NCBI GenBank assembly: GCA_028455995.1
Contig: JABELC010000007.1
Location: 1,623,501 to 1,687,500, forward strand
Source of the DNA: Scleromitrula shiraiana
Taxonomy: Eukaryota > Ascomycota > Leotiomycetes > Helotiales > Sclerotiniaceae
Direction: 5' to 3'
DNA: 64,000 nucleotides
The notes beneath the pieces were generated by a model, which was not told where the DNA came from, ran no database searches, and worked only from the letters and a program-made list of their open reading frames with translations. Position numbers and translations under genes: made by a program. Of the stretch, positions 33,839 to 49,676 are shown in pieces (positions within the stretch are counted from its first letter, which is position 1; each line of letters begins with the position of its first letter).

Positions 33839-36800
33839 TTAATAATTTTTTGAAAATTTAATATTATATGTATAAAAAATTAAATTTTATAAAAACTATA
33901 AACTATTTATATAAAATAAAAATAAAAAAGACTTTTTTTAATCTTCTGCTTTTTTAAAATCTTTATAATTTATTTATATATAATATAATATTTTAATATT
34001 AAATTAAGATAAATATTATTTAAATTATATATTATTATTATTTTATATTATTATTAAGTTTTATATTATATGTTTTATTATTTTATTTTATAATTATCAT
34101 ATATAAATTAAATAAATAATATTAATTATTATTTAATTATTTTTTAAAAAATAAAATAAAGAAAAATCAAAATCTTTTTTTGTATTTAATTTATTTATTG
34201 ATTTTTATTGATATTTTATTTATATTAATAAATTTTTTTAATATTAAATAAAGTTTTATCTTTATTATTATATTTATTAAATTATTATTATTATTAATTT
34301 ATTATATCTTTATAATTTTTTTATATTTATATGATTAATATAATATTATAATATTAATTATAAATTGCTTTTTGATTATTGTTTTAAATTTAATTAATAA
34401 TTGAAATAAAAAATATAAATTAATATAAATAATTATGAATAGAATATAATTATTGAAAATTTTATTAATTATATTTTTAAAAATAATTATTAAATTAAAG
34501 TTAAAAATTATTATATAAAATTTTGATATTGATATAGTTTGAATGATATATTTATATTTAATTAAAAATTAATATATAATATTTATATTTATATTTTTAT
34601 TTGTTAATATAATAATATATTTGGTTTAAAATAATAAATTAAAATTATTAATATATAAAATATTAATAAATATATATATATAAAAAATATTAAAATTAAA
34701 TAATATAAATCGAAATTTTTTTATAAGGTTTTTTTTTATTATTATATATATTTATTAAGTATTTTTATATTTTTGTTATTTGATTCAGTATTTTATATAA
34801 TTTATATTAAATCGAATAAAGCTTTAGATTAGTAATAAATTGTAATATAGATGCTATAAGTGTATTATATAATATATTGTTTTTTTAATATTATATTTTT
34901 TTAGAATTTGGTATATATTTTATATATATTAATATTAATATTTTTAACTTGCTTTAAATTTTTATATTAAAGTTTTTGATTTATTGTAATTATTAATTTT
35001 TTTAATGAAATTAGACTATTGTTAAATTTAAATAAATATGTTTTTATTAGTTATTTTTGTTTTTTATATAAAAATTTAACTTTTTTTAAATAGTGTTTTT
35101 TTTATAAATAAATTGTTTATTAATGATAATTAATATATTATTTATTTATATTGCTATAATTTTAAATCTTTACTTTTATATATATAATAAATAAAAATTA
35201 TATATTGATATTATTATTTTAAATTTTATAATATAATAATTTAAATATATATTGAATTAATGATTTTTTATTTTTAGAATTTTATATAATAATTATATTA
35301 TATAAAATATAGTTTTTGATGGATATTCTATTTTTAAAATTATATATATAAAAATAAAATATATAAATTTTAAATTTGTTTATATATATATTTAAATAAT
35401 ATTGTATAAATAAATATTGAATATATTATCATTTTTTATTATTAGTATTATAACTATAATTATTAATATTAATTGATAAATTAAATATTAAATAATTAGA
35501 GATTGTATAAATATAATATATTCTTTTGTATTATTAAAACTTTATAGAATAAATTTTGATTTTTTATATATATTCTTTATATTTAAATATTTGAGTTTAT
35601 TAATTTATTTATATTTCAAAATTTTTATTTTTATCAAATTTGTTTTTTGTTTTATTATTTCAAATATATCAATTTTTATTAATTTAGTTAGTTTTATTTT
35701 TTTTATTTTATATATATTTCATTTATTTTTTTTTATTATATTTAATCTATTTGATAAAAGAAATTAATTTATTGGTGAAGAAAACTTTAATTAAATATAT
35801 AATATATTTATTATTTAATAATATTATAATATTTAATAATATTTTTTTATAATCTTTATTTTTTATATATAGTTTAAATTATATTTTTTATTATATATTT
35901 TATTAAATATATTAATGAAATTAAATTATTATTAATAATAAAATATTAAAATATTGATTTTTTTTTGATTTATTGTATCTATAAATTATTAATTTAGATG
36001 GTTTTAATATTATTATTTTTAGTATTTTTTAAATAATTGATTAATTATTATTATTATTTATAGGTATAAATAGTGTATAGTTTTTTGTATTTATTATTGA
36101 TAATATTGATATTGGATTAATAAGTTTTTTATAATATAGATAAATTAATATTGATTATATTATTATAATATAGTTATTTATATTAATTTTATAATTTTTA
36201 TCTTTTATTAATTTAAGAATATAAAGGTTTATTTATTTATTTATTTTTATTTTTATTTATTTTTTATATATTAAAATTTTTAAATGTATTTTTAAATTAT
36301 ACATTGTATATATGAATAATTTATTTTGTTTTTGTAATATGTTTTTTATTAATTAAATTGCTTTATATTTATGAATTTTATTGTTTGTTTTTTATAATTT
36401 TATTATTTAATTAATAATAGTTTTTATTAATAGATCTAATTTTTCTATATATATAAATATATCGAATATTGGAAATGTTAAAATTAGTTTATTAAAGCTT
36501 ATTAAATTATTTATAGTCTTTATTATTATCTAAAATATTTTTTTTCTTATAAAACTAAATTATTATAATTTATTTTATAGAATTTTATATATTTATTATA
36601 TAATTTTATAATATTGTTTAATTTTATTAATTGATTAATAAAATTTTATAAAAGATATTTTTATTTTAATTATTATAAGATTTATATATTTATTAAATTT
36701 TTTTATAATAAACTATATATTAATATTAATAATAATATAATTTAAAGAGTTCTATATAAATATTAATTTATTTAAATCAAATTATATTTCAAATATATTT

Positions 36801-37454
36801 TATTAATAAATGATTTAAAAATATTATTATTTAATATTTTATTGTTTTATTAAATATATATAATATTAATTATAATTATATAATTAAATCAAATATTATT
36901 ATCTTTATTATTATTAATTTTAAATTTAAATTTTTTTGATGATTTGTTATATATTTAATATTCATTATAGTATTTTATTAATTTATTGATTTTGTTTTTG
37001 TTCATATTATTATAATTAGTTTATTTGAATATATTATATAATTTATAAATAATTAAATAATCAAAATATTTATACAAATATTATAATTCTATTTTTATAA
37101 AATAATAAATATTATTTAAAATTATTGATTATATAAATGCATTATAATTATATTTTTATAATAAAAAATTGTGGTAATATTTTTATATAATAAAAAAATA
37201 TTTATTAATTTTATCATAAATAATTTAATTTTTAATATTATTAAAAAATATATTAAGTTTATTTATATTCATTAAATAAAATAAAAATAATATATTTATA
37301 TACATAATATAAATTTTAATTTATTTAATTAATAATTCAATTTTATATAATTTAATAAAATTTTTAATATCTTTTTTTTTAAATATAATCTTTATAATTT
37401 TTACTTTATTATGATTAAAAATTAGATTGATTAGTTTTTATAATATTTTATATT
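33839..37454 (-). mobile_element. Inverted partial internal region of the LTR element (copy C)
   Basis: Reverse-complement matches to the right two-thirds of copy A can be followed. Segment 33995-34230 matches 44760-44530, 36970-37200 matches about 41700-41510, and 37381-37450 matches about 41310-41250. The copy stops at 37454, where a forward LTR begins. The top strand is T-rich here and A-rich in the forward copies, as expected for an inversion. No coding capacity is left. Confidence 0.75.
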
Positions 37455-37614
37455 TGTCTGTATAGTCAAACACGTGAACTTACGTCACATGCTTGTTAAG
37501 GAGATATATATTTTCGACGGCGTATAACACCTTTTTTAAACTTCTTGAATATATTAATATAAATAAAAAATTATTTGTATTATATAGTTTTATATTTCTG
37601 AAATTATATAAATA
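37455..37614 (+). mobile_element. 160-bp LTR copy 1, least decayed
   Basis: Starts TGTCTGTATAGTCAAACACG and retains several C and G bases (TTACGTCACATGC, TTTTCGACGGCGTATAACACC) that read as T and A in the other copies. Its length of 160 bp equals the other three copies. Confidence 0.78.
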
Positions 37615-39135
37615 TTAATTAATATATACATTATAAATTAGGATTTTTATTTTATATACAATATTAATTTTAGTAAATTTTAAATGTTTTTATTTATTAT
37701 TAATAAAAAACTTTTTATAATTTTCGATAATAAAAGGATTTATAGATTATTTAATTTTTGATAAAAAAAAAATTAAATTTTATAATATTTAAATGTTTAT
37801 TATAAAAATAATAATTTTTAATTTTAATTTAGATATTATAAAATTTGAATATTTATTGTAGGCAAAATAGTTTTTAAATCGATTTTAAAATTATAAAATT
37901 TAAATATTTATTATAAATAAAGTAATAATAAAAATATAAATTATATTATATCATTTAAATATATATTATATTATTTAAAAAAATATTTTAATAAATAAAA
38001 ATATTAATAATAATAATTATTTTATTATAATTATAAAGGCAATAATAAAATCATTTATATAAAAACCATTATTTAAAAACTTTTATAAAAACTTTTAATA
38101 ATCTTTTTTTTACATTTTTATATTTTTTTATTATTATTTTATTTTATTTTTTATTTTATAATGAATTTATTGATTATATATTTATTTTATAAATTAGAAT
38201 GATTATATTTGATTTAAAAAACTTTATTAAAATAAATTTTAATTTAATATTAAATTTATTTTATAAATTAAAGTAATTATATTTAATTTAAAGCTTTATT
38301 AAACTAAATCTTTAATTTGATATTAGATATTTGTTTAATAATAATAAAAAAATTAAATAAAAATGAATTTAATAATAATTATTATATTATTTAATAAATA
38401 AATATAAAGCATTATTAAAAATATTTTTTTATTTTATATTATAATATTATAAACAATATAATAAGTAAAAGCGATATAGAGAAAGAAAAAAGGTTGAGAA
38501 GTATAAATATGAATATAAATTTTAAATAATTATAAAGAAAAAACAATTTATTAAGTATAAATATTTAAAATTTAGAATTGTTATTAATATTTTAATGATT
38601 AAAATAAATCTTTAATCAAATTAAAAAACTTTAATTAATATTAAAAATATTATTAAAAAATCTTAATAAAAATTTAATATATATAAATCTATTATAAAAA
38701 TAATATTAATAAAAAATATTTAAATAAATATAAATTTTAATATTTTAAATATCAATAAATATCTTTTTATTTAAAAATATAATAAATAATATTTTTAAAG
38801 GATTTATATTTAATTTTAAAAAAAATAATAATAAAGAGATAATAATATATATGATTTTAAATATAATTAAAACCCTAAATTTAAATAAAGTAAAAAGTAT
38901 TATAAAGATTTATTTGATAAATTATTTTTAAATGATTTAAACTTTTTTAATAAATATAAAAAATATAATATAAAAAATTTATATATAATAAATTATTATT
39001 TAAAATATAAATTTAATAAATATATAATTAATAATTTAAAGATCTTTATTAATATAGATTTATAAACAGATTTTAAAAAAATATTTGAAAATATAAAGAT
39101 AAAGATATTTTAAATATTAAATAAAAGATATTTAA
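37615..39135. other. 1.5 kb of AT-rich sequence absent from the second array unit
   Basis: Lies between LTR copy 1 and the point where homology between copies A and B begins. It is either an insertion into copy A, or the original 5' internal part that copy B has lost. No reading frame or known motif is visible. Confidence 0.5.
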
Positions 39136-42100
39136 TAATAATAAGAAAAATATTATAAGAAAATAATATTTATATTAATATATTTATATTAATAGTTTAT
39201 ATATTATAAAATTATATTTTAAATAGATTAAGATTTATTTAAAGAAGATTTATAAAAATTGATTAATAAAATTTAGATTTGATAATATAAAGATAATAAT
39301 AGAAAATTTAAAGTAAAAATAAAATCAAAAAGAAAATGCAAGAAAACAAGTTAAAAAAGAAAAGTAAATTAAATAAAACATTTTAATTATATAAATAGTA
39401 ATTAATTTTTTAAAGTATTTTAATGAATTATCAAAAAACATCTAATTTATAATAGAACTTGATTTTGAATATTTATTTAGAACTATTTTAATAATAATGA
39501 TATATAATTTAATAGATTATATTATTTAATATATAATTTTATTTAATAATTATATATTATATAATAATCAAAATTATTAAAATAAAAATGATTATAATAA
39601 AAATTATTATAATCAAAATAATTATATACTTTAATTTAATTAAAGTTATTTTAATTAAAATTAATTTAATTAGAATCAATTTAATCAAAATCATTATGAT
39701 ATAAATAATTATAATAAAAATCATTATAATTAAAATAATTATATATTTTAATTTGATCGAATTTAATTTAATCGAATTCAATTTGATTAGATTTAATTGA
39801 GTCAAATTTAATTTAGTCAAAATCAATTTAATCAAAATTATTGTATATTTTAGAATAATCAAAATGATTATAATTAAAATAATTATAATTTTTAATATAG
39901 ATAAAATTAGAGAGAAAAGTAAAAGGATAAAAAAGCAAATGTATATAAAGATAAATATAAAGATTTAAGTTATTATTAAGAAAAAAGTTATTAATATTAT
40001 ATATTAAAAGTTTAATATTAAATCAATTTAAATAAAATATATAATAATATAATAAAATTTAATGATAAAGATAACAATTTTGATTATAAATTGATTATAT
40101 ATAAATTAATTTTATAGTATATAAATATTTTAAATAAATTTATAATAATGGTATTTTTAATTATATTTAAAAATAAAATATTTAAATATTATATATTGAA
40201 TTTTATTATATTTTTATAAAAAATAAGGGGTTTAATTATAAAATTCAAAATATAATATTAAAAAAAACTATATTATTATAATATAATAAATAAATAGATA
40301 AAATTGATAATAAAAAATATAATAAATAAAAATTAGAAAAAGAAATTTAAATAATATTTAAAGTTATTTTTTATAAAAATAAAATAATTATATAAAATTT
40401 TATTAAATAATATAAAAAATTAATTATATTTTTATAAAAAAATAATTTTATTATATTAATAAATTAAATAACATATTTAAATATATTATTAATTAATTAT
40501 GAATATTTTTGATTTTATTTGAAAAATTAAAGAAATAATTTAAATTTATAATAAATTATAAAATAATAATATTAATATATATTATATTAAAAAAATTTTT
40601 ATAAATAATTTATAAAATTGAGATAAAAATTTTAATTATAATAAATATAATAAAACAAATAATTATAATGATTAAAAAGATATAATAATTATCAAAATTA
40701 ATTTAAATTATAATTTAATATTTGAAATTAATATAATAAAGATAGTTTTAAATTAAATTATAAAAGATAATAGTAGATATATAAAAAGAAAAAATGTTTT
40801 TTTATAAATTATTTAAAATTAAATTAAAAAAAATTTTAGAAGAAATATAAAAAAAAAATTATTAAAAATAATGATAATTATATATATAAATAATTTTTAA
40901 TATATTATAAAAAAAAACAAAAGATAAAGAAAAAGGATATTAAAAAGATTTATAAGGTATTTTATATAAAAATAAGATATTTAAATGAAATTATATTAGA
41001 AATGTATTATATATTAAATGGTTTAATTAATAATTTATAAATAATTATTAAGTTTATAAAAAAAGTATTTAAATATATATTAATATATAAAAAATTATTT
41101 AAAAATGATTAAATTAATAAAAACATAATATTAAAATAAATTATATACAATCTTAAAATATTTTTTATAAATAATAAATATAACCTTAATAAATTTTAAA
41201 ATATTATAATCGATATAAAAATAATAATAATATTAATTATTAATAAATAATAATTTAAAATATTACAAAAACTAATGAATCTAATCATTAATTATAATAA
41301 AATAAAAATCATAAAAATTATATTGAAAAAAAAAATATTAAAAATTTATTAGATTATATAAAATGAAATTACTAATTAAATAAATCAAAATTTATATTAT
41401 TTATATAAATATATCATTTTTACTTTATTTAATAAATATAAATAAATTTAATATACTTTTTAATAATATTAAAAATTAAATTATTTATAATAAAATTAAT
41501 AAATATTTTTTTATTATATAAAAATATAACCATAATTTTTTATTATAAAAATATAATTATAATATATTTATATAATTAATAATTTTAAACAATATTTATT
41601 ACTTTATAAAAATAGAATTATAATATTTATATAAATATTTCAATTATTTAATTATTTATAGATTATATAATATATTTAAATAAACTAATTATAATAATAT
41701 AAATAAAATTAAAATTAACAGATTAATAAAATATTATAATTAATATTAAATATATAGTAAATTATTAAAAAGATTTAAATTCAAAATCAATAATAATAAA
41801 GATAATAATATTTGATTTAATTATATAATTATAATTAATATCATATATATTAATAAAAAAATAATACTCTATATATTCAATAAAATAATAAAATATTAAA
41901 TAATAACATTTTTAAATAATTTGTTAATAAAATATATTTAGAATATAATTCGATTTAAATAGATTAATATTTATATAAAAATTTTAAATTATATTATTAT
42001 TCATATAAATATAGAGTTTATTATAAAAAAATTTAATAAATATATAAATATTATAATAATTAAAATAAAGATAATTTTTATAAAATTTTATTAATCAATT

Positions 42101-44904
42101 AATAAAATTGAATGATATTATAAAATTATATAACAAATATATAAAATTTTATAAAATAAATTATAATAATCTCGTTTATCAAAAAACAAATATTATAGAT
42201 AATAATAAAAATTATAAATAATTTAATAAATTTTAATAAATTAATTTTAATATTTTTAATATTCAATATATTTGTATATATAGAAAAATCAGATTTATTA
42301 ATAAAAACTATTATTAATTAAGTAATAAAATTATAAAAAATAAATAATAAAATCTATAAATATAAAATGATTTAATTAATAAAAAATATATTATAAAAAT
42401 AAAATAAATTATTTATATATATAATATATAATTTAAAAATATATTTAAAAATTTTAATATATAAAAAAATTGCTAAAACAAAAAAAGAAAAATAAATAAG
42501 ATTTTATATTTTTAAATTGATGAAGAACAAAAATTATAAAATTAATATAAATAGTTATATTATAATAATATAATTAATATTGATTTATTTATATTATAAA
42601 AGATTTATTGATTTAATATTAATATTATTAATAATATATATAAAAAATTATATATTATTTATATTTATAAATAATAATAATAATTAATTAATTATTTAAA
42701 AAATATTAAAAATAATGATATTGAAACTATTTAAACTAATAATTTGTAGATATAGTAGATCAAGAAAAGATTAAAACTTTAATATTCCATTATTAATAAC
42801 AATTCAATTTTATTAATATATTTAATAAAATATATAATAAAAAATATAATTTAAATTATATATAAAAAATAAAGATTTTAAAAAAACATTATTAAATATT
42901 ACAATATTTTTAAATAGTGAATATATTATATATTTAATTAAAACTTTTTTTATAAATAAATTGATTTTTTTTATTAAATAAATTAAATATAATAAAAAAG
43001 AAATAAATAAAATATATATAAAATCAAAAAAAAAAGAATTAAATAGATTAATAAAAATTAATATATTTAAAATAATAAAATAAAAAAAGATTTTAATAAA
43101 AATAAAAATCTTTAAATATAAATAAATTAATAAATTTAAATATTCAAATATAAAAAATATATATAAAAAATCGAGGTTTGTTATATAAAATTTTAATAAT
43201 ATAAAAAGATATATTATATTTATATAATTTTTAATTATATAATATTTATTTAATTTATTAATTAATATTAATAATCATAATTATTATAGTAATAATAAAA
43301 GATAATAATGCATTTAATATTCATTTATATAATATTATTTAAATATATATATATATAAATTCAAAATTTATGTATTTTACTTTTATATATATAATTTTAA
43401 AAATGGGATATTTATTTAAATTATATTTTATATAATATAATTATTATATAGAATTTTAAAAATAAATCATTATTAATTTAATATATATCTAAATTATTGT
43501 ATTATAAAATTTAAAATAATAATATTAATATATAATTTTTATTTATTCTATATACAAAAATAAGGACTTGAAATTATAATAATATAAATTAATAATATTT
43601 TGATTATTGTTAATAAGCAATTTGTTTATAAAAAAGAATATTATTTGAAAAAAGCTAAGTTTTTATATGAAAAATAAAAATAGCTAATTAAAATATATTT
43701 ATTTAAATTTAATAATGATTTAATATTATTAAAAAATTTAATAATTATAATAAATCAAAAATTTTAATATAAAAATATAAAATAAATCAAGAATTTTAAT
43801 ATTAATATATATAAAATATATAGTAAATTTTAAAAAAATATAATATTAAAAAAGTAATATATAGTATAATATATTTATAATATTTATATTATAATTTATT
43901 ACTAATTCAAAGCTTTATTTAATCTAATATAAACTATATAAAGTACTAAATCAAACAATGAAAACATAAAAACATTTAATAAGTGCATATAATAATAAAA
44001 AAAGAAACTTTATAAAAGGACTTTAATTTATATTATTTAATTTCGATATTTTTTATATATATATATTTATTACTATTTTATATATTAATAATTTTGACTT
44101 ATTATTTTAAATTAAATATATTATTATATTAATAAATAAAAATAAAAATATAGATATTATATATTAATTTTTAATCAAATATAAATATATTATTTAGGTT
44201 ATATTAATATTAAAACTTTATATAATGATTTTTAATTTTAATATAATAATCATTATGAAAAATATAATTAATAAAATTTTTGATAATTATATTTTATTAT
44301 TAATTATTTATATTGATTTATATTTTTTATTTTAATTATTAATTAAATTTGAAATAATAATCAAAAAGCGATTTATAATCAATATTATAATATTATATTA
44401 ATTATATAAATATAAAGAGATCATAAAAATATAATAGATTAATAATAATAATAATTTAGCAAATGTAATAATAAAAACAAAGTTTTGTTTAATATTAAAA
44501 GAATTTATTGATATAAATAAAATATTGATAAAGATTAATAAATAAATTAAATATAAAAAAAGATTTTGATTTTGATTTTTTTTTATTTATTTTTTAAAAA
44601 ATAATTAGGTAATAATCAATATTATTCATTTAATTTATATATAATTATTATAAGATAAAATAATAAAATATATAATATAAAAAATGATAATAATATAAAA
44701 TAATAATAATATACAATTTAAATAATATTTATTTCAATTTGATATTAAAAAATATTATATTATATATAAATAAATTATAAAGATTTTAAAATAATAAAAA
44801 ATTAAAAAAAGTCTATTTTATTTTTATTTTATATAAATAATTTATAGTTTTTATAAAGTTTAATTCTTTATATATATAATATCAAGTTTTTAAAAAATTA
44901 TTAA
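39136..44904 (+). mobile_element. Internal region of LTR element, copy A, RIP-degraded
   Basis: Aligns by eye with copy B at a nearly constant offset of about 5.9 kb falling to 5.7 kb, for example 39139 with 45071 and 43981 with 49661. All coding capacity is lost: nearly every frame has frequent TAA stops and G/C bases are rare. A block of 15-bp tandem repeats lies at about 39630-39850. Confidence 0.8.
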
Positions 44905-45064
44905 TATTTATATAATCAAATATATAATCTTATATTATATATCTATTAAAAAGATATATATTCTTAATGATGTATAACACCCTTTTTAAACTTCTTGAAC
45001 ATATAATATAATATAGATGATATCCGTAATTGTATAGTTTTATACCCTTGGAGTCATACAAACA
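44905..45064 (+). mobile_element. 160-bp LTR copy 2, between array units
   Basis: Reads TATTTATATAATCAAATATA to ...TTGGAGTCATACAAACA. It is shared by the end of copy A and the start of copy B, as in a tandem LTR-internal-LTR-internal-LTR array. Confidence 0.8.
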
Positions 45065-45585
45065 TTTAGTAATAATAAAAAAAATATTATAAAAAGGTGA
45101 TGTTTATATTAATGTATTTATATTAATAATTTATGTATTATGAAGTATAATATATATAAAATTATATTTTAAATAGATTAAAGTTTATTTAAAAAAAATT
45201 CATAGAAATTAATTAATAAAACTTAAATTTAATAATATAAAGATAATAATAAAAAATTTAAAGTAAAAGTAAAATCAAAAAAAAAATATAAGGAAATAAA
45301 TTAAAAAAAAAAGCAGATTAAATAAAATATTTTAATTATATAAATAATAATCAATTGTTTAAAGTAGTTCAACAAATCATTAAAAAATATTTAATTTGTA
45401 ATAAAAATCAATTTTAAATATTTATTTAGAATCATTTTAATAATAATGATATATAATTTAATAAATTATATTATTTAATATATAATCTTGATTAATAATT
45501 ATATATTATATAATAATCAAAATCATTAAAATAAAAATAATTATAATAAAAATTATTATAATCAAAATGATTATATGCTTTAATT

Positions 45586-45812
45586 TGATTAGAGTTATTC
45601 TAGTCAAAATTAATTTAATCAGAATTAATCTAGTTAGAATCAATTTAATCAGAATTAATTTGATCAAAATCATTATAATATAAATGATTATAATAGAAAT
45701 TACTATAATCAAAATAATTGTATATTTTAATTTAGTTAAAATTAATTTGATTAAATTTAATTTAGTTGAACTTGATTTGATCGAAATTAATTTAGTTAAA
45801 ATTATTATATAT
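45586..45812. repeat. 15-bp degenerate tandem repeats (also at 39630-39850)
   Basis: Units resemble AATTAATTTGATCAA and AATCAATTTAATCAG, exactly five codons long. They are arranged in two blocks within each internal region copy. On the minus strand they keep one open frame with a recurring five-residue pattern such as LIKLI-LTRLI. Confidence 0.7.
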
Positions 45813-48530
45813 TTTAAATCGATTAAAATGATTATAATTAAAATAATTATAATCAAAATAATTATGATTTTTAATATAAACAAAATTAAAAAAAAAACAA
45901 AAAAATAGAAAAGTATATATATATAAAAATAAATATAAAGATCTAAAATATTATTAAAAAAAGATTATTAATATTATATATTGAAAACTTAATATTAAAT
46001 TAATTTAAACAAAATGTATAATGATATAATAAAATTCAATGATAAAAATGACAATTTTAATTATAAATTAATTATATATATATTAATTTTATAATATATA
46101 AACATTCTAAACAAATTTGTAGTAATAATATTTTTAATTGTATTTAAAAATAAAATATTTAAATATTATATATTAAATCTTATGATATTTCTATAAAAAA
46201 TAAAGAATCTAATTATAAAATTTAAAGCATAATATTAAAAAAAGCTATATTATTATAATATAATAAACGAATAAATAAAATTAATAATAAAAAATATTAT
46301 AAATAAAAATTAAAAAAAAACTTAAATAATATTTAAAACTATTTTTTATAAAAACAAAATAATTATATAAAACTTTATTAAATAATATAAAAAATTGATT
46401 ATATTTATATAAAAAAATAATTTTATTATATTAATAAATTAAATAACATATTTAAATATATTATTAATCAACTATAAATATCTTTAATTTTATTTAAAAA
46501 ATAAAAAAAATAATTAAAATTTATAATAAATTATAAAATAATAATATTAATATATATTATATTAAAGAAAAATTTATAAATAATTTATAAAATTAAAATA
46601 AAAGCTTTAATTATAATAAATATAATAAAACAAATAATTATAATAATCAAAAAAAATATAATAATTATTAAAATTAATCCAAATCATAATCTAATATTTG
46701 AAATCAATATAATAAAAATAATTTTAAATTAGATTATAAAAAATAATATTAAATATATAAAAAAAAAATGTTTTTTTATAAATTATTTAATATTAAATTA
46801 AAAAAAAACTTAAAGAAAATATAAAAAAAAAGTTATTAAAAACAATAATAATTATATATATAAACAATTTTTAATATATTACAAAAAAAAACAAAAAAAA
46901 AAAAAAAGATATTGAAAAAATCTATAAAGTATTTTATATAAAAATAAAATATTTAAATAAAACTATATTAAAAATATATTATATATTAAATAATTTAATT
47001 AATAATCTATAAATAATTATTAAATTTACAAAAAAAATATTTAAATATATATTAATATATAAACAACTATTTAAAAATAATTAAATTAATAAAAATATAA
47101 TATCAAAATAAATTATATACAATCTTAAAATATTTTTTATAAATGATAAATATAACCTTAATAAATTTTAAAATATTATAATCGATATGGAAATAATAAT
47201 AATATTAATTATTAATAAATAATAATTTAAAATATTACAAAAACTAATAAATCTAATCATTAATTATAATAAAATAAAAATCATAAAAATTATATTTAAA
47301 AAAAAGATATTAAAAATTTATTAGATTATATAAAATAAAATTACTAATTAAATAAATCAAAATTTATATTATTTATATAAATATATCATTTTTACTTTAT
47401 TTAATAAATATAAATAAATTTAATATACTTTTTAATAATATTAAAAATTAAATTATTTATAATAAAATTAATAAATATTTTTTTATTATATAAAAATATA
47501 ACCATAATTTTTTATTATAAAAATATAATTATAATATATTTATATAATTAATAATTTTAAACAATATTTATTACTTTATAAAAATAAAATTATAATATTT
47601 ATATAAATATTTTAATTATTTAATTATCTATAAATTATATAATATATTTAAATAAATTAATTATAATAATATAAATAAAAATAAAATTGATAAATTAACA
47701 AAATATTATAATCAATATTGAAAATATAATAAATTACTAAAAAAATTTAAATTTAAAATTAACAATAATAAAAATAATAATATTTAATTCAACTATATAA
47801 TTATGATTAATATTATATATATCAATAAAAAAGCGATATTATATATATTTAATAAAACAACAAAATATTAAATAACAATATTTTTAAACAACTTATTAAC
47901 AAAATATATTTAAAACACAATTTGATTCAAATAGATTAACATTTATATAAGATTTTTGAATCATATTATTATTAATATAAATGTATAATTTATCATAAAA
48001 AAATTTAATAAATATATAAACATTATAATAATCAAAATAAAAATAATTTTTATAAAATTTTATTAATTAATGAATAAAATTAAATAATATTATAAAATTT
48101 TATAATAAATACATAAGATTTTATAAAACAAATTATAATAATTTGAATTTATAAAAAAATAAATATTATAGATAATAATAAAAATTATTAATAATTTAAT
48201 AGGCCTTAATAAACTAATTTCAATATTTTTAATATTCAATATATTTATATATATAAAGAACCTGAATCTATTAATAACATATGCAAAAAATTAAGCATTA
48301 TTTATATTTATAAATAATAACAATAATTAACTAGTTATTTAAAAAACATTAAAAATAATAATATTAAAGTTATTTAAATTAATAATTTATAAGTATGACA
48401 AATTAAAAAAAGATTAAAACTTTAATACTTTATTATTAATAATGATTTAATTTTATTAATATATTTAATAAGATATATAATAAAAAATATAATTTAGATT
48501 ATATATAAAAAATAAAAATTTTGAGAAAAT

Positions 48531-48630
48531 ATTATTAAATATTATTAAATATTATTAAATATTATTAAATATTATTAAATATTATTAAATATTATTAAAT
48601 ATTATTAAATATTATTAAATATTATTAAAT
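48531..48630. repeat. Ten perfect copies of a 10-bp unit (ATTATTAAAT)
   Basis: Ten identical head-to-tail copies in copy B. The matching place in copy A (about 42890) has little more than one copy, so the array expanded after the two diverged. Confidence 0.92.
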
Positions 48631-49676
48631 ATTAGATAATAAATATATTGCATATTTAATTAAAACTTTTTTATTAATAGATTAATTTTTTTTATCAAAT
48701 AGATTAAATATAATAAAAAATAAATAAATGAAATGTATATAGAATCAAAAAAAAAAAGAATTAAATAAATTGATAAAAATCAATATATTTGAAATAACAA
48801 AATAAAAAAAGATTTTAATAAAAATAAATTTTTTTAAATATAAATAAATTAATAAACTCGAATATTCAAATATAAAAAACATATATTAAAAATCAAGATT
48901 TATTATATAAAGTTTTAATAATACAAAAAAATATATTATATTTATATAATTTTTAATTATATAATATTTAATTTGTTAATTAATATTAATAATTATAATT
49001 ATTATAATAATAATAAAAAGTAATAGTATATTTAATATTTATTTATATAATATTATTTAAATATATATATAAATAAATTCAAAATTCATATATTTTATTT
49101 TTATATATATAATTTTAAAAATAGAATATTTATTAAAAATTATATTTTATATAATATAATTATTATATAGAATTTCAAGAAGAAAAAATTATTAATTTAA
49201 TATATATTTAGATTATTATATTATAAAATTTAAAATAATAATATTAATATATAATCTTTATTTATTATATATATAAAAATAAAGATTCAAAATTATATCA
49301 ATATAAATAAATAATATTTTAAATATTATTTAAAAAAAATTATATTTTTATATAAAAAATAAAAGCAATTAATTAAAATATATTTATTTAAATTTAATAA
49401 TAATTTAATATTATTAAAAAGTTTAATAATTATAATAAATTAAAAACTTTGATATAAAAATATAAAATAGATTAAAAATATCAATATCGATATATATAAA
49501 ATATATAATAGATTTTAAAAAAATATAATATTAAAAAAATAATATATTATATACTATATTTATAGTGTTTATATTGCAATTTATTATTAATCTAAGATTT
49601 TATTTAATCTAATATAAATTATATAAAATATCGAATTAAATAATAAAAATATAAAAATATTTAATAAATATATATA

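Noticed and set aside
45506..45908. Ile/Leu/Lys-rich open frames in the AT-rich block (also 39557-39862 and 62941-63135)
   Set aside because: Low-complexity products of AT-rich, partly tandem-repeated DNA inside decayed retroelements. Not protein genes.
48531..48630. CRISPR-like array
   Set aside because: Units are 10 bp, contiguous and without spacers, in a eukaryotic genome. It is a simple tandem repeat.
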